From: an uncultured bacterium
Lineage (GTDB): Bacteria > Actinomycetota > Coriobacteriia > Coriobacteriales > Coriobacteriaceae
Assembly: GCA_905215835.1 (NCBI GenBank)
Contig: CAJMRR010000005.1
Coordinates: 1-26,261 of the forward strand
Direction: 5' to 3'
Length of the DNA stretch: 26,261 nt
The position numbers and the translations under genes were made by a program. The notes below the pieces were generated by a model. The model did no database searches and was not told the origin of the DNA. It saw only the letters and a program-made list of their open reading frames with translations. This document shows, piece by piece, positions 14,963-22,451 of the stretch (position 1 is the first letter of the stretch; each line of letters starts with the position of its first letter).

Positions 14963-17128
14963 CTATGCACGGGCGCATTCCGCAACGTGCGAATCGAGCC
15001 ATTCGATATCCTCGACAAGATGTGCCACGCCCAGATGGTGTTCACCCGGACACACCTCGTGCCGCAGGCCATCTCTGCGACCCAGCAACTTGTAGGCATC
15101 GCGCACGATCTCGAGCTGCTCGTCAACATTTTTCAGCCCGCGCGAACCGTTCAGATGATCCTCTTCGCAGCTTTGCACTAACAACGGGCGCGGCGCAATA
15201 AGCGAGGCAATATCGCCCATGTCGAGCAAGCGCCAAAGTCCGGGTGTGTAGTTGCAGCTGCAATTGCCGTTGAGGTGCAGCAGCGAATCATCGACACCGT
15301 ACAGGTAGCCCGAGACAAACGTCTTGCATACGCGTGGGTCGAGCGCCGCCAGATACAGCGTCATGTATCCGCCGCCCGAAAAGCCAAAACAGCCCAGGTC
15401 GTCCATGGCAATGTCGCCGCGCGCCTCTAGGTAATCGATCAGACGCATGTTATCCCAGGCGTTGAGGCCCGCAACGGTAAGTCCCAGCGGCTCGGCCATG
15501 CGCGCCTGGTTTAGGCACGTGCCGCGCAGAAAGCTGTTCTCGTCATCGCCCTGACCCTTCCAGTCACGACGGTATCCCCAACCGCGTGCGTCGGGGCAGA
15601 CGGTCACGTAACCCATACGCGCCAAACGCAGACCGTAGTCGTAATTGAACTTACGCACAGCATCATCGACCGCCGGCACGCCCGTCACGCCCGCAACACT
15701 TGCGGCGCCTGCTCCCTGATGGCCATGCGGGCAGATATAGCAACGCTTAAGCCCCCGTCCATCAAGCTTCGGATGAGACGGCTCCAACAGGTAAAACGGC
15801 ATCCACACATCGTGCTCAACCTGCAGCATCGCATGAGTACGCACAATGCCGCCGGCAACCCGCACGCGGCTGAGCTCACGAATCTCAATCGGGACGCGGT
15901 CCATAAGCGAAAGGCCCAAAACATCGTACAGGCGAGTCCTGGTCGCAATCCTCCACGCCTCAAAGTCTGCAGGGGTCTTGCCCGCAAATGCCGCCGAGCG
16001 CCCTTCGCGCTTCAGTCGGGCGCGCAGCGCAGGCTCGTCTTCGCAGTACGTCTCGATGTGCACGGTACGGCCATTGGCAGATAGCCTAGTCGTCTCAACC
16101 GCATCACCGTCGCCGCCCTCGGGATCCCAGCCATCCCCACCGGCAAGCACCTGCTCGCGAGCGTACCCGGCGGCAGCCATCACATCGAGTTCATTCGCCC
16201 ACGGCACCCAGCCGGTAGTATCACCCGCCGGCCCATGCAGAATCGCGCCAGCATACTGCACGCAGTTGTGTGCCGCCGGTTTATTCCAATCCCACCAGCC
16301 TTCGCGCTTGATATGTCGCCCCAGCCAGCAATCGATCAGCACAGTTTGCGCCCATTCGCGCCAAGGACGACCCAGGTAGACCGAATCCGGCGCCACGCCA
16401 TCCGGAGCTGTAAACGAACAGCCGTGGAACACAAAGCCGTGCGGCTCGCCTTTAGGCGTGGAGGCCGCCGTTACATACCCGTTGACATCCATATCGCGGT
16501 TGAGCGAGCGAATCTCGCACCCCTCAAAGTAGGCACGCGCGCCGCCAAAGATAAAGTCGACATCGCCCTCGATCCGGCAACGTCGAAAATACTGGCGTCC
16601 CACCCGGCGCGGCGCATACTGTTTGGGTCCTATGAACCCGCCCGGTTTGGCCTCATGCGGCGGCAGCGGACCCAAAAACAGCGTGTCTTGGTGTCCCTTA
16701 ATGCAGCAGGCATCGACAACCAGACGGTCGCCATCGGCATACAGGGCAATCGCCTGACCGACCTCGCGCCCATCGCCCGCATCGTTTTCGATCGTGAGGT
16801 TTGCAAGCGTCACGTCATCGGCATCGACCAGGACCGTATACGTGCGGAAGGTGCCGAGCGTGCCGTCGACGCCCGAGCCGTCCTCCGAAGGCATCTTGGC
16901 ACCCAGGCCGCCCATGATACGCACGCTATCGGCCGTCTCTCCCTCAATCGTCACATGCGGGCGACGAATCTCGACCCGTTCGCGGTACTCACCCGGCTCG
17001 ATATGGATTGTCACCGACCGTCCGTCATTCGGACAGGATTCGTCAATTGCCTCCAAGGCCTTAGAGATACTGTGATATGCCCCCGCACGCTCGGACGAAA
17101 CCTCAAAAAATCGTCTCTCACTCATCAT
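14963..17128 (-). CDS. Two-domain pectin methylesterase (CE8) and alpha/beta-hydrolase acetylesterase-like fusion
   Basis: This is a 721-residue fusion. Residues about 1-335 are a pectin methylesterase: GHQDTLFLG holds Gln147 and Asp148, GDVDFIFGG holds the nucleophilic Asp191, and YLGRPWREW holds Arg254 and Trp256. Residues about 385-720 are an alpha/beta-hydrolase of the acetyl-xylan-esterase/dienelactone-hydrolase type (resembles Abhydrolase_7): CPHGHQG, DARGWG, nucleophile Ser584 in GFSGGG, and a likely catalytic His in GEHH (697-698). Together it could strip methyl and acetyl esters from one oligogalacturonide. There is no signal peptide, unlike most bacterial pectin methylesterases. The ATG at 17128 follows AAAGGA. 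It is likely co-transcribed with the SGNH gene. The junction shows no frameshift. Confidence 0.9.
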   Translation of the reverse strand: MMSERRFFEVSSERAGAYHSISKALEAIDESCPNDGRSVTIHIEPGEYRERVEIRRPHVTIEGETADSVRIMGGLGAKMPSEDGSGVDGTLGTFRTYTVLVDADDVTLANLTIENDAGDGREVGQAIALYADGDRLVVDACCIKGHQDTLFLGPLPPHEAKPGGFIGPKQYAPRRVGRQYFRRCRIEGDVDFIFGGARAYFEGCEIRSLNRDMDVNGYVTAASTPKGEPHGFVFHGCSFTAPDGVAPDSVYLGRPWREWAQTVLIDCWLGRHIKREGWWDWNKPAAHNCVQYAGAILHGPAGDTTGWVPWANELDVMAAAGYAREQVLAGGDGWDPEGGDGDAVETTRLSANGRTVHIETYCEDEPALRARLKREGRSAAFAGKTPADFEAWRIATRTRLYDVLGLSLMDRVPIEIRELSRVRVAGGIVRTHAMLQVEHDVWMPFYLLEPSHPKLDGRGLKRCYICPHGHQGAGAASVAGVTGVPAVDDAVRKFNYDYGLRLARMGYVTVCPDARGWGYRRDWKGQGDDENSFLRGTCLNQARMAEPLGLTVAGLNAWDNMRLIDYLEARGDIAMDDLGCFGFSGGGYMTLYLAALDPRVCKTFVSGYLYGVDDSLLHLNGNCSCNYTPGLWRLLDMGDIASLIAPRPLLVQSCEEDHLNGSRGLKNVDEQLEIVRDAYKLLGRRDGLRHEVCPGEHHLGVAHLVEDIEWLDSHVAECARA

Positions 17129-17148
17129 CAGTCACCGCGTCCTTTCGT

Positions 17149-17163
17149 CGTAGACCGTCTACG
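17149..17163. promoter_or_regulatory. Perfect dyad upstream of the CE8 fusion gene
   Basis: CGTAGAC and GTCTACG form a perfect 7-bp dyad around one C. It lies between a TATATG -10-like box (minus strand, 17181-17176) and the ribosome site of the fusion gene, so it could be a repressor site unlike the AGGTGAACGTTCACCT sites. No second copy was found in the window. Confidence 0.35.
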
Positions 17164-17180
17164 TTGCAGTTTCGGCATAT

Positions 17181-17224
17181 AAAAAGTTCGCGCAATGGGT
17201 CGGGAAGGCCCTGCCCATCGCGCG
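17181..17224 (-). terminator. Terminator of the GH28 gene
   Basis: On the minus strand arms 17214-17224 and 17189-17199 form an 11-bp stem with one mismatch (CGCGCGATGGG). After a short AA it is followed by five U (17185-17181). It lies 39 bases after the GH28 stop. Confidence 0.75.
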
Positions 17225-17262
17225 CCGCGACATACCGAATTTAATTGTTTAGGAGCAAACGC

Positions 17263-18858
17263 CTACGCACGGATAACCTTGTCGACGTTCTGGAGCTGCA
17301 GCTCCTCGCCGTCCTGGCCCTCGATCACCACATTTTGCAGGTCGAGTACCTTGACGTTTTGCGCAATGATGCCCTGACGCACCATGGGCTCAACGCCGCA
17401 GGCCATGGCCGGAACAAAGGGCTCGGCATCCGGCGCGAAGGTCACGTGGACATCCTGGAACGTCAGACGCGTCACTTTGCTCTCGGGCAGGCCCGTGATG
17501 TAAGCAGCAGCCGCGTGGCAGTTAGTAGCCTCGATATCACAAAACGTCGTGGCACCAAAGCCGGGTGTGCGGTCGTCGACGGGCAGCGCCTCGCGAGACT
17601 GCACGTAATCGGTCTTGCCGTCCTTGTCACAGAAGTAGAAGGAGTTGACCACGAAGGGCGTGAGTACCTCGTCCATGCGAATGTGCTCAAAGGTAATGCC
17701 CTCGTTGACGGCATCCTTGCCGCGCCCGCGGCGGGTCTTGACGCGCAGGCCGCGGTCGGTGCGCTCAAAGAGGCACTTGCTCACGGTAAGGTCCTTGATG
17801 CCGCCGGCAGCCTCTGAACCCAGGACCACGGCGCCGTGACCATCGTGCATGTAGCAGTGAGAGATCAGCACGTCGTGCGTAGCGGGACGAAGCTCGGGCT
17901 CAATGCCCAGCTTGCCGCTCTTGATGGCGATGCAGTCGTCGCCCACCGAGAACTGACAGCCAAGGATGTGGACAAAGCCGCAGCTCTCGGGATCGAAACC
18001 GTCGGTGTTGTGGGAGTTCTTGGGACCCTCGATGGACAGGCAGAGCGCGTCGACATGCTCGCACAGGACGGGATGGATATTCCACGCCGGGCTGTTGCGC
18101 ACGGTAAAGCCGGCAAGGCTCACGTTTTGGCACTCGGACAGGAAGATCATGCGCGGACGGGCGACCTCGCGGCCCTCCTCGGGACGGAAGATGTTCTTAA
18201 AGTCCTTGTTCCACCAGTTGTCCTCGGCAAAATCGGTCTGACCGTCAATCGCGCCGCGACCATAGATGCACACGTCGTGCACGCCCAGACCCGTAAAGGT
18301 AGAACAGTAGGTCGAGAAACTCTCGCCCTCCCAGCGGCCCAGGGGCAGCATATCGGTGCCGGCATACCCGGCACCCTCGTTGCCCGTGACCGTTCCCGGA
18401 ATGTAGGCAAGCGCGGCACGATCGTGGCGGGCCAGCAGCACCGCTCCCTCGGCGAGCTCGATGTTGATATTGCTCTTAAGGAAGAGGGACTTGATGCGAT
18501 AACTACCGGCGGGGATCAGCACGCGGCCGCCCTTGGGGCAGGCCATGATGGCAGCCTGGATGTTGGTGGTGTCGTCGTGCTCGGCATCGCCCTTGGCGCC
18601 ACAGTCGCGAACGTTGATGGTAAAGGGCTCAGCCGGCGTGGTGACACCTACGCTCAGCTCACGCTCGCCACAAACAAAACGAACCAGGTTGCGCTTGCCG
18701 GGGGTCAGGCCGTCGACATAGGTCTCGACCGTATTCGTGGTACCGGCGGGCTCGTCGTTGACAAAGATCTCCCACGTATCGGCACAGGTAAAGTAGCCGC
18801 CGTCGTCAAGCTCGATCACGGCCGCGCGGGCGTTGCGCCAGATAACGTTCGTCTCCAT
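17263..18858 (-). CDS. GH28 polygalacturonase (exo-type likely), cytoplasmic
   Basis: The 531-residue protein has a fibronectin-III-like N-terminal module (about 5-80) and a right-handed beta-helix with GH28 active-site motifs: NTDGFD (284-289, Asp286), GDDCIAIKSG (306-315, Asp307 and Asp308), GHG (340-342, His341) and RVK (372-374). GH28 inverts the linkage while hydrolysing alpha-1,4-galacturonan; the FN3-plus-helix layout is common in exo-acting or oligogalacturonide-acting members. No signal peptide is present. ATG 18858 follows AGGGAG; an upstream start at 18873 would overlap that ribosome site. A TACAAT box (minus, 18898-18893) may give a promoter next to the transporter terminator, with no good -35. 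It ends in its own terminator. Confidence 0.93.
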   Translation of the reverse strand: METNVIWRNARAAVIELDDGGYFTCADTWEIFVNDEPAGTTNTVETYVDGLTPGKRNLVRFVCGERELSVGVTTPAEPFTINVRDCGAKGDAEHDDTTNIQAAIMACPKGGRVLIPAGSYRIKSLFLKSNINIELAEGAVLLARHDRAALAYIPGTVTGNEGAGYAGTDMLPLGRWEGESFSTYCSTFTGLGVHDVCIYGRGAIDGQTDFAEDNWWNKDFKNIFRPEEGREVARPRMIFLSECQNVSLAGFTVRNSPAWNIHPVLCEHVDALCLSIEGPKNSHNTDGFDPESCGFVHILGCQFSVGDDCIAIKSGKLGIEPELRPATHDVLISHCYMHDGHGAVVLGSEAAGGIKDLTVSKCLFERTDRGLRVKTRRGRGKDAVNEGITFEHIRMDEVLTPFVVNSFYFCDKDGKTDYVQSREALPVDDRTPGFGATTFCDIEATNCHAAAAYITGLPESKVTRLTFQDVHVTFAPDAEPFVPAMACGVEPMVRQGIIAQNVKVLDLQNVVIEGQDGEELQLQNVDKVIRA

Positions 18859-18904
18859 GGATTTCTCCCTCAAAAAGATGCTCTAAAGGCAAATTGTACG
18901 CTGT

Positions 18905-18950
18905 TAAAAAAGGGCCGTGCCTGCCGGCGGAATTCCGGTGGCACGGCCCT
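18905..18950 (-). terminator. Terminator of the GPH transporter gene
   Basis: On the minus strand AGGGCCGTGCC (18950-18940) pairs perfectly with its complement at 18921-18911, with a second CCGG stem inside the loop, followed by a U-run (18910-18906). It lies 24 bases after the transporter stop. Confidence 0.9.
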
Positions 18951-18973
18951 GTGATTTGGACGATATGTCGGCC

Positions 18974-20533
18974 TTACTCGGCGGGAGTTACGCCACCGTC
19001 CTGGAAGCCAACGTTGTTGTGGGCAAAGCAGTCCTCGTACTTAAAGCCGGAGAGCTCCTCGCAAAGCGCCTTGACCTCGGGCTTGACGTCGGCCATCTTG
19101 CCACCCTCCTTGACGCGGTGAATCTCGTCGCAAAGGATGTCGCACTGCTCCTTGTCGATCTTGATGCCGCGGGCAAGGACGGCCGCAAGCAGGAAGAAGC
19201 CGGCGCAGCCGATGATCATGTAGCCGCAGATATACAGAGGCACGGTAGCGGGCTGGGTCACGGCGTCGCTATTGCCGGCGGTCTGAATGAAGCCGGAGGC
19301 AGCAAGGACGATAGCCCACACGTTGACGGCGATAGCCTGGGCGATCTGCTGGCAGAGCTGCTGCGCGGAGCTGTAGATGCCCTCGCGACGACGCAGGGTG
19401 ATGAGTTCATCGACATCGGGGATGTAGTTGAGCAGAACATCGGGCAGGTACTGGAAGCCGACGTAGAAGAACTTCCAGATGGCGAAGATGATGGGATAGG
19501 CGATCATGGCGATGGCGACCGTGGAGGTGCCGTTGATCTGACCAAAGGCGAAGTAGTTGTAGGCAATGATGCACGCAGCGCAACCGACATTTGCGAGGTA
19601 CCAAGACTTGTGGAAGCCCTTCTTGGCCATGAGGGCGACCCAGATGGCGGTGCAGACGATAGCGACGACCTTGCCAGGCATCTCCATCACGGACTCGTAG
19701 GACTTAGGAATCTGCAGGCAGTAGACGATGAAGAAGGACAGGCAGGCAGACCAGCAGGCAGCAGCGAGCTTCGTGGAGACCTGTGCATACAGGACCTTGC
19801 GGAAGGACTTATTGCGGAAGGTGGAGATAACGTCGATGAAGAACTTCTTGATGCCCTCGCCGACGCTCTCGATCTTCTCCTGAGCGACCTCCTCGGGGGT
19901 GTGCTCCCACGTGGACAGGTACACGCAGAGCAGCGAGATTGCCATGACCGAAGCGTTGATCGTAGCGATGATGAAGTAGCTAAACGGGTTGGTCTCGCCG
20001 AAGGTGCCAAAGCCAAAGCCGACGAGTGCTGCCATCAGGAAGCCGGCGGCGTTACCAAAGAGATGCTTGTAGCCGGTAAGGTACGTACGCTCCTTAAAGT
20101 CGTCGGTCATCTCGATGGTAAGCGGCGACAGGTTAGCGGTGCAGAACGTGTACGCGACGTTGTAGATCAGGTACAGCACAAAGTAGTACGGGAAGCCAAA
20201 CGGCGTAGCCACGAAGATGAGCGGCTCGGCGATCATCATCGGGATGGCCAGCAAGATCCAGAAACGACGACGACCAAAGATGCGGCCAATCTTGGTGGCA
20301 TAGAAGTTATCGGCCACAAAGCCCATCAGCGGGCAAAGAATGGCGTTGACATAGATGGCAAACGAGCTGATCAGTGCAGCCTCGCCTGCGGACAGGCCAC
20401 ACTCCGTGGACAGGAACAGCACCATGTAGCTGTGCGTAAAGGTCAGGGCACCGGAATTGAGCATACCGCCCATACCAAAGCCCAAGCGCGTCCAGAATGT
20501 GATCTTACGCTTTTTTCCGATCTTATTAGTCAT
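18974..20533 (-). CDS. GPH-family (MFS-like) sugar/uronide symporter, probably for galacturonate oligomers
   Basis: The 519-residue membrane protein has about 12 hydrophobic segments. Its N-terminal pattern GFGMGGMLNSG and the GRRRFWILLAIP loop are typical of glycoside-pentoside-hexuronide cation symporters. It has an acidic, Cys-containing cytoplasmic tail of about 70 residues. Since the locus encodes cytoplasmic pectin-processing enzymes, it probably imports (oligo)galacturonides; specificity is inferred. ATG 20533 (MTNKIGKK) is chosen over 20584 because GAGGGAG lies just upstream. It has its own operator-controlled promoter and its own terminator, so it is a single-gene unit. Confidence 0.88.
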   Translation of the reverse strand: MTNKIGKKRKITFWTRLGFGMGGMLNSGALTFTHSYMVLFLSTECGLSAGEAALISSFAIYVNAILCPLMGFVADNFYATKIGRIFGRRRFWILLAIPMMIAEPLIFVATPFGFPYYFVLYLIYNVAYTFCTANLSPLTIEMTDDFKERTYLTGYKHLFGNAAGFLMAALVGFGFGTFGETNPFSYFIIATINASVMAISLLCVYLSTWEHTPEEVAQEKIESVGEGIKKFFIDVISTFRNKSFRKVLYAQVSTKLAAACWSACLSFFIVYCLQIPKSYESVMEMPGKVVAIVCTAIWVALMAKKGFHKSWYLANVGCAACIIAYNYFAFGQINGTSTVAIAMIAYPIIFAIWKFFYVGFQYLPDVLLNYIPDVDELITLRRREGIYSSAQQLCQQIAQAIAVNVWAIVLAASGFIQTAGNSDAVTQPATVPLYICGYMIIGCAGFFLLAAVLARGIKIDKEQCDILCDEIHRVKEGGKMADVKPEVKALCEELSGFKYEDCFAHNNVGFQDGGVTPAE

Positions 20534-20609
20534 CGAGCTCCCTCTCTTTTCTCGATTGTCTTGCAGCAAGACATTGGAGTCCACACTGACATCTGTCTGC
20601 CCAGCGTTC

Positions 20610-20625
20610 AGGGTGAACGTTTAGT
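20610..20625. promoter_or_regulatory. Operator O2 at the transporter promoter
   Basis: The left half AGGGTGAAC matches the operator family; the right half GTTTAGT is degenerate. Its centre is 40 bp from the operator at 20651-20666, and it overlaps the predicted transcription start. Confidence 0.55.
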
Positions 20626-20628
20626 TAG

Positions 20629-20657
20629 ATTATGCGCGATTGCTTACGACAGGTGAA
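20629..20657 (-). promoter_or_regulatory. Promoter of the transporter gene
   Basis: On the minus strand TTCACC (20657-20652), which is half of the operator, is the -35 and CATAAT (20634-20629) the -10, with a 17-bp spacer. The leader to the start codon is about 90 bases. This is the best-formed of the three related promoters. Confidence 0.65.
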
Positions 20658-20666
20658 CGTTCACTT
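20651..20666. promoter_or_regulatory. Operator O1 at the transporter promoter
   Basis: AGGTGAACGTTCACTT differs by one base from the perfect palindrome seen before uxaC. It covers the -35 box. The central CG is typical of LacI-family operators. Confidence 0.8.
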
Positions 20667-20680
20667 GAATAATATCCTTG

Positions 20681-20706
20681 AACGGTCGATTTTTACCGCT
20701 GAACGG
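20681..20706 (-). promoter_or_regulatory. Conserved 26-bp upstream element, transporter copy
   Basis: AACGG at 20681-20685 and 20702-20706 surround a GATTTTT core. It matches the uxaC copy at 21 of 26 positions and the GH105 copy at 19 of 26. It begins 22.5 bp from the operator centre, upstream of the -35. Confidence 0.6.
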
Positions 20707-20771
20707 ACACAATTGAGATCCTCACACCTATTTTCTGCTGGTAAGGGTGCCATGCTGGACAGCCATGAGAT

Positions 20772-20787
20772 AGGTGAACGTTTATCA
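20772..20787. promoter_or_regulatory. Distant third operator-like site upstream of the transporter
   Basis: AGGTGAACGTTTATCA keeps the full left half and the AACGTT centre. It lies 121 bp upstream of operator O1, where it could support looping by a tetrameric repressor. The rest of 20534-20885, a 352-base gene-free stretch, holds the transporter promoter, its operators and the uxaA terminator. Confidence 0.5.
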
Positions 20788-20814
20788 GATTTTCCAACAT
20801 ATTCACTTAACCAC

Positions 20815-20849
20815 AAAACGAAACCCCGCCGGGAACACTCCCGACGGGG
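20815..20849 (-). terminator. Terminator of the uxaCBA operon
   Basis: On the minus strand CCCCGTCGGGA (20849-20839) pairs with 20834-20824 with one mismatch and a four-base loop, followed by a U-rich tail (20823-20815). It lies 37 bases after the uxaA stop. Confidence 0.8.
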
Positions 20850-20885
20850 CCGACGACATAGCGCTACGCTTGGGTGCATTTGCCA

Positions 20886-22370
20886 CTACAGGCAGACGCC
20901 GTCCTTCCAGATGCTGATCTCGTGACAGCCACGGCGCTCGGCACTCGTGAGTTTACCGCTCGCCGTCTCCAGCACCAGCTGGTATAGATCGTGAGCAGCC
21001 TCGTCAAGCGTGCGCTCACCCGTGGCAATCACGCCGGCGTTAAAGTCCATCCAGTTGGCCTTGTGGTCGCACAGACGCTGATTGGTGAACACCTTGAGGG
21101 TAGGCGCCGGCGCGCCAAACGGTGTGCCGCGGCCGGTCGAGAACAGAATCACGTGGCAGCCGGCAGCCGTCAACGCCGTGGTGGATACCATGTCGTTGCC
21201 CGGACCGCACAGCATGTTCAGGCCGTGTTTATTTGCCTGGCCGGCATACGGCAGCACGTCGACGATGGGGGCAGATCCGCCCTTTTGCACGCAGCCGCAG
21301 CTCTTGTCCTCGAGCGTGGTAATACCGCCGTCCTTGTTGCCGGGGCTCGGGTTCTCGTAGACGACCTCGCCGTGGCTAATAAAGTAGTCCTTAAAGCCAT
21401 TGAGCATGTCGGAAGCGGCGTTAAAGACCTGCTCGTTCTCACAGCGATCGAGCAGGATACTCTCGGCGCCAAACATCTCGGGCACCTCGGTAAGCACCGA
21501 CGTGCCGCCGCGGGCGACAACCATATCACTCACGCGACCGATCGTGGGATTGGCGGTAATGCCCGAAAGACCGTCGGAGCCGCCGCACTTAAGTCCAATA
21601 ACCAGCTCGGAGGCCGGAATGGGCTCGCGCTTGGCTTGCTTGGCGAGGTCTGCCAGCTCGGCCAGAATCTTGTGGCCCTCGACCTGCTCGTCGGCAACGT
21701 CCTGGCAGGTGAGGAAGCGGACGCGCTCGTGATCGAAGTCACCGAGCTCGTCGAGCACCTGCTGGTGTGTGCAGTTCTCGCAACCAAGCGACAGGAACAG
21801 CACACCGGCCGCATTAGGATGACGCGAGAGCGCCACCAGCAGACGACGCGTCTGGACATGGTCGGCGCCGGTCTGCGAGCAGCCAAAGGGATGCGGGAAG
21901 TAGTAAACACCCTCCAGCGAGCCATCGACCAGATCCTGGGCCTGCTCACACATGGCACGGGCGACTTCGTTGACACAGCCGACCGTGGGGATGATCCACA
22001 GCTCATTACGCGTCGCGGCACGACCGTCGGCGCGGCGGAAGCCCATAAAGGTCTCAGGCTCAACGGGATCCACGACCGGATGCGTGGGGTTGTAGGCGTA
22101 CTCGACCTCGCCCGAAAGGTTGGTCTTCACATTGTGCGTGTGGAGCCACTGACCGGGCTGGACATCGCCCGTCACGTGTCCGATAGGAAGGCCGTACTTA
22201 ATGACGTCCTCGCCGGCGGCAATCGAGCGCACCGCCATCTTGTGGCCTTGCGGAATATCCTCCGCGGCCACGACCTCGCCCACCCCGGGAACCGCGACGG
22301 CGGTGCCCTTGGCAAGCGGCGACAGCGCAACGATCACGTTATCGGCCGGATTGATCTGGATAGTATTCAT
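20886..22370 (-). CDS. uxaA: UxaA, altronate dehydratase
   Basis: The 494-residue protein is almost the length of E. coli UxaA. It dehydrates D-altronate to 2-keto-3-deoxy-D-gluconate, the third step after galacturonate import. The N-terminal SAF domain (about 5-90) contains QGHKMA and LHTHNVKTN. The large C-terminal domain has several conserved Cys and Gly motifs, including LGCENCTHQ, GLKCGGSDG and KSCGCVQKGG, which fit an iron-dependent dehydratase. The ATG at 22370 has a modest TAGGA ribosome site. It is the last gene of the uxaC-uxaB-uxaA operon, 81 bases after uxaB, and is followed by a terminator. Confidence 0.96.
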   Translation of the reverse strand: MNTIQINPADNVIVALSPLAKGTAVAVPGVGEVVAAEDIPQGHKMAVRSIAAGEDVIKYGLPIGHVTGDVQPGQWLHTHNVKTNLSGEVEYAYNPTHPVVDPVEPETFMGFRRADGRAATRNELWIIPTVGCVNEVARAMCEQAQDLVDGSLEGVYYFPHPFGCSQTGADHVQTRRLLVALSRHPNAAGVLFLSLGCENCTHQQVLDELGDFDHERVRFLTCQDVADEQVEGHKILAELADLAKQAKREPIPASELVIGLKCGGSDGLSGITANPTIGRVSDMVVARGGTSVLTEVPEMFGAESILLDRCENEQVFNAASDMLNGFKDYFISHGEVVYENPSPGNKDGGITTLEDKSCGCVQKGGSAPIVDVLPYAGQANKHGLNMLCGPGNDMVSTTALTAAGCHVILFSTGRGTPFGAPAPTLKVFTNQRLCDHKANWMDFNAGVIATGERTLDEAAHDLYQLVLETASGKLTSAERRGCHEISIWKDGVCL

Positions 22371-22409
22371 TACAAATGGTCCTAACCCTACAGGTTGAGC
22401 AGAAGTCGA

Positions 22410-22439
22410 GACGCGGGCACGCCGTCCCGCGCCCGCGTC
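22410..22439 (-). other. Hairpin between uxaB and uxaA
   Basis: GACGCGGGC (22410-22418) and GCCCGCGTC (22431-22439) form a perfect 9-bp GC-rich stem with a 12-base loop. There is no U-run, so it is more likely an RNA-processing or stability element within the operon than a terminator. Confidence 0.5.
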
Positions 22440-22451
22440 TGCGCCGGAAAT

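Noticed and set aside
18917..20656. 579-codon plus-strand frame across the transporter gene
   Set aside because: Mirrors the transporter on the other strand; Asp/Gly/Val-rich without domain logic, while the minus frame gives a clear GPH transporter.
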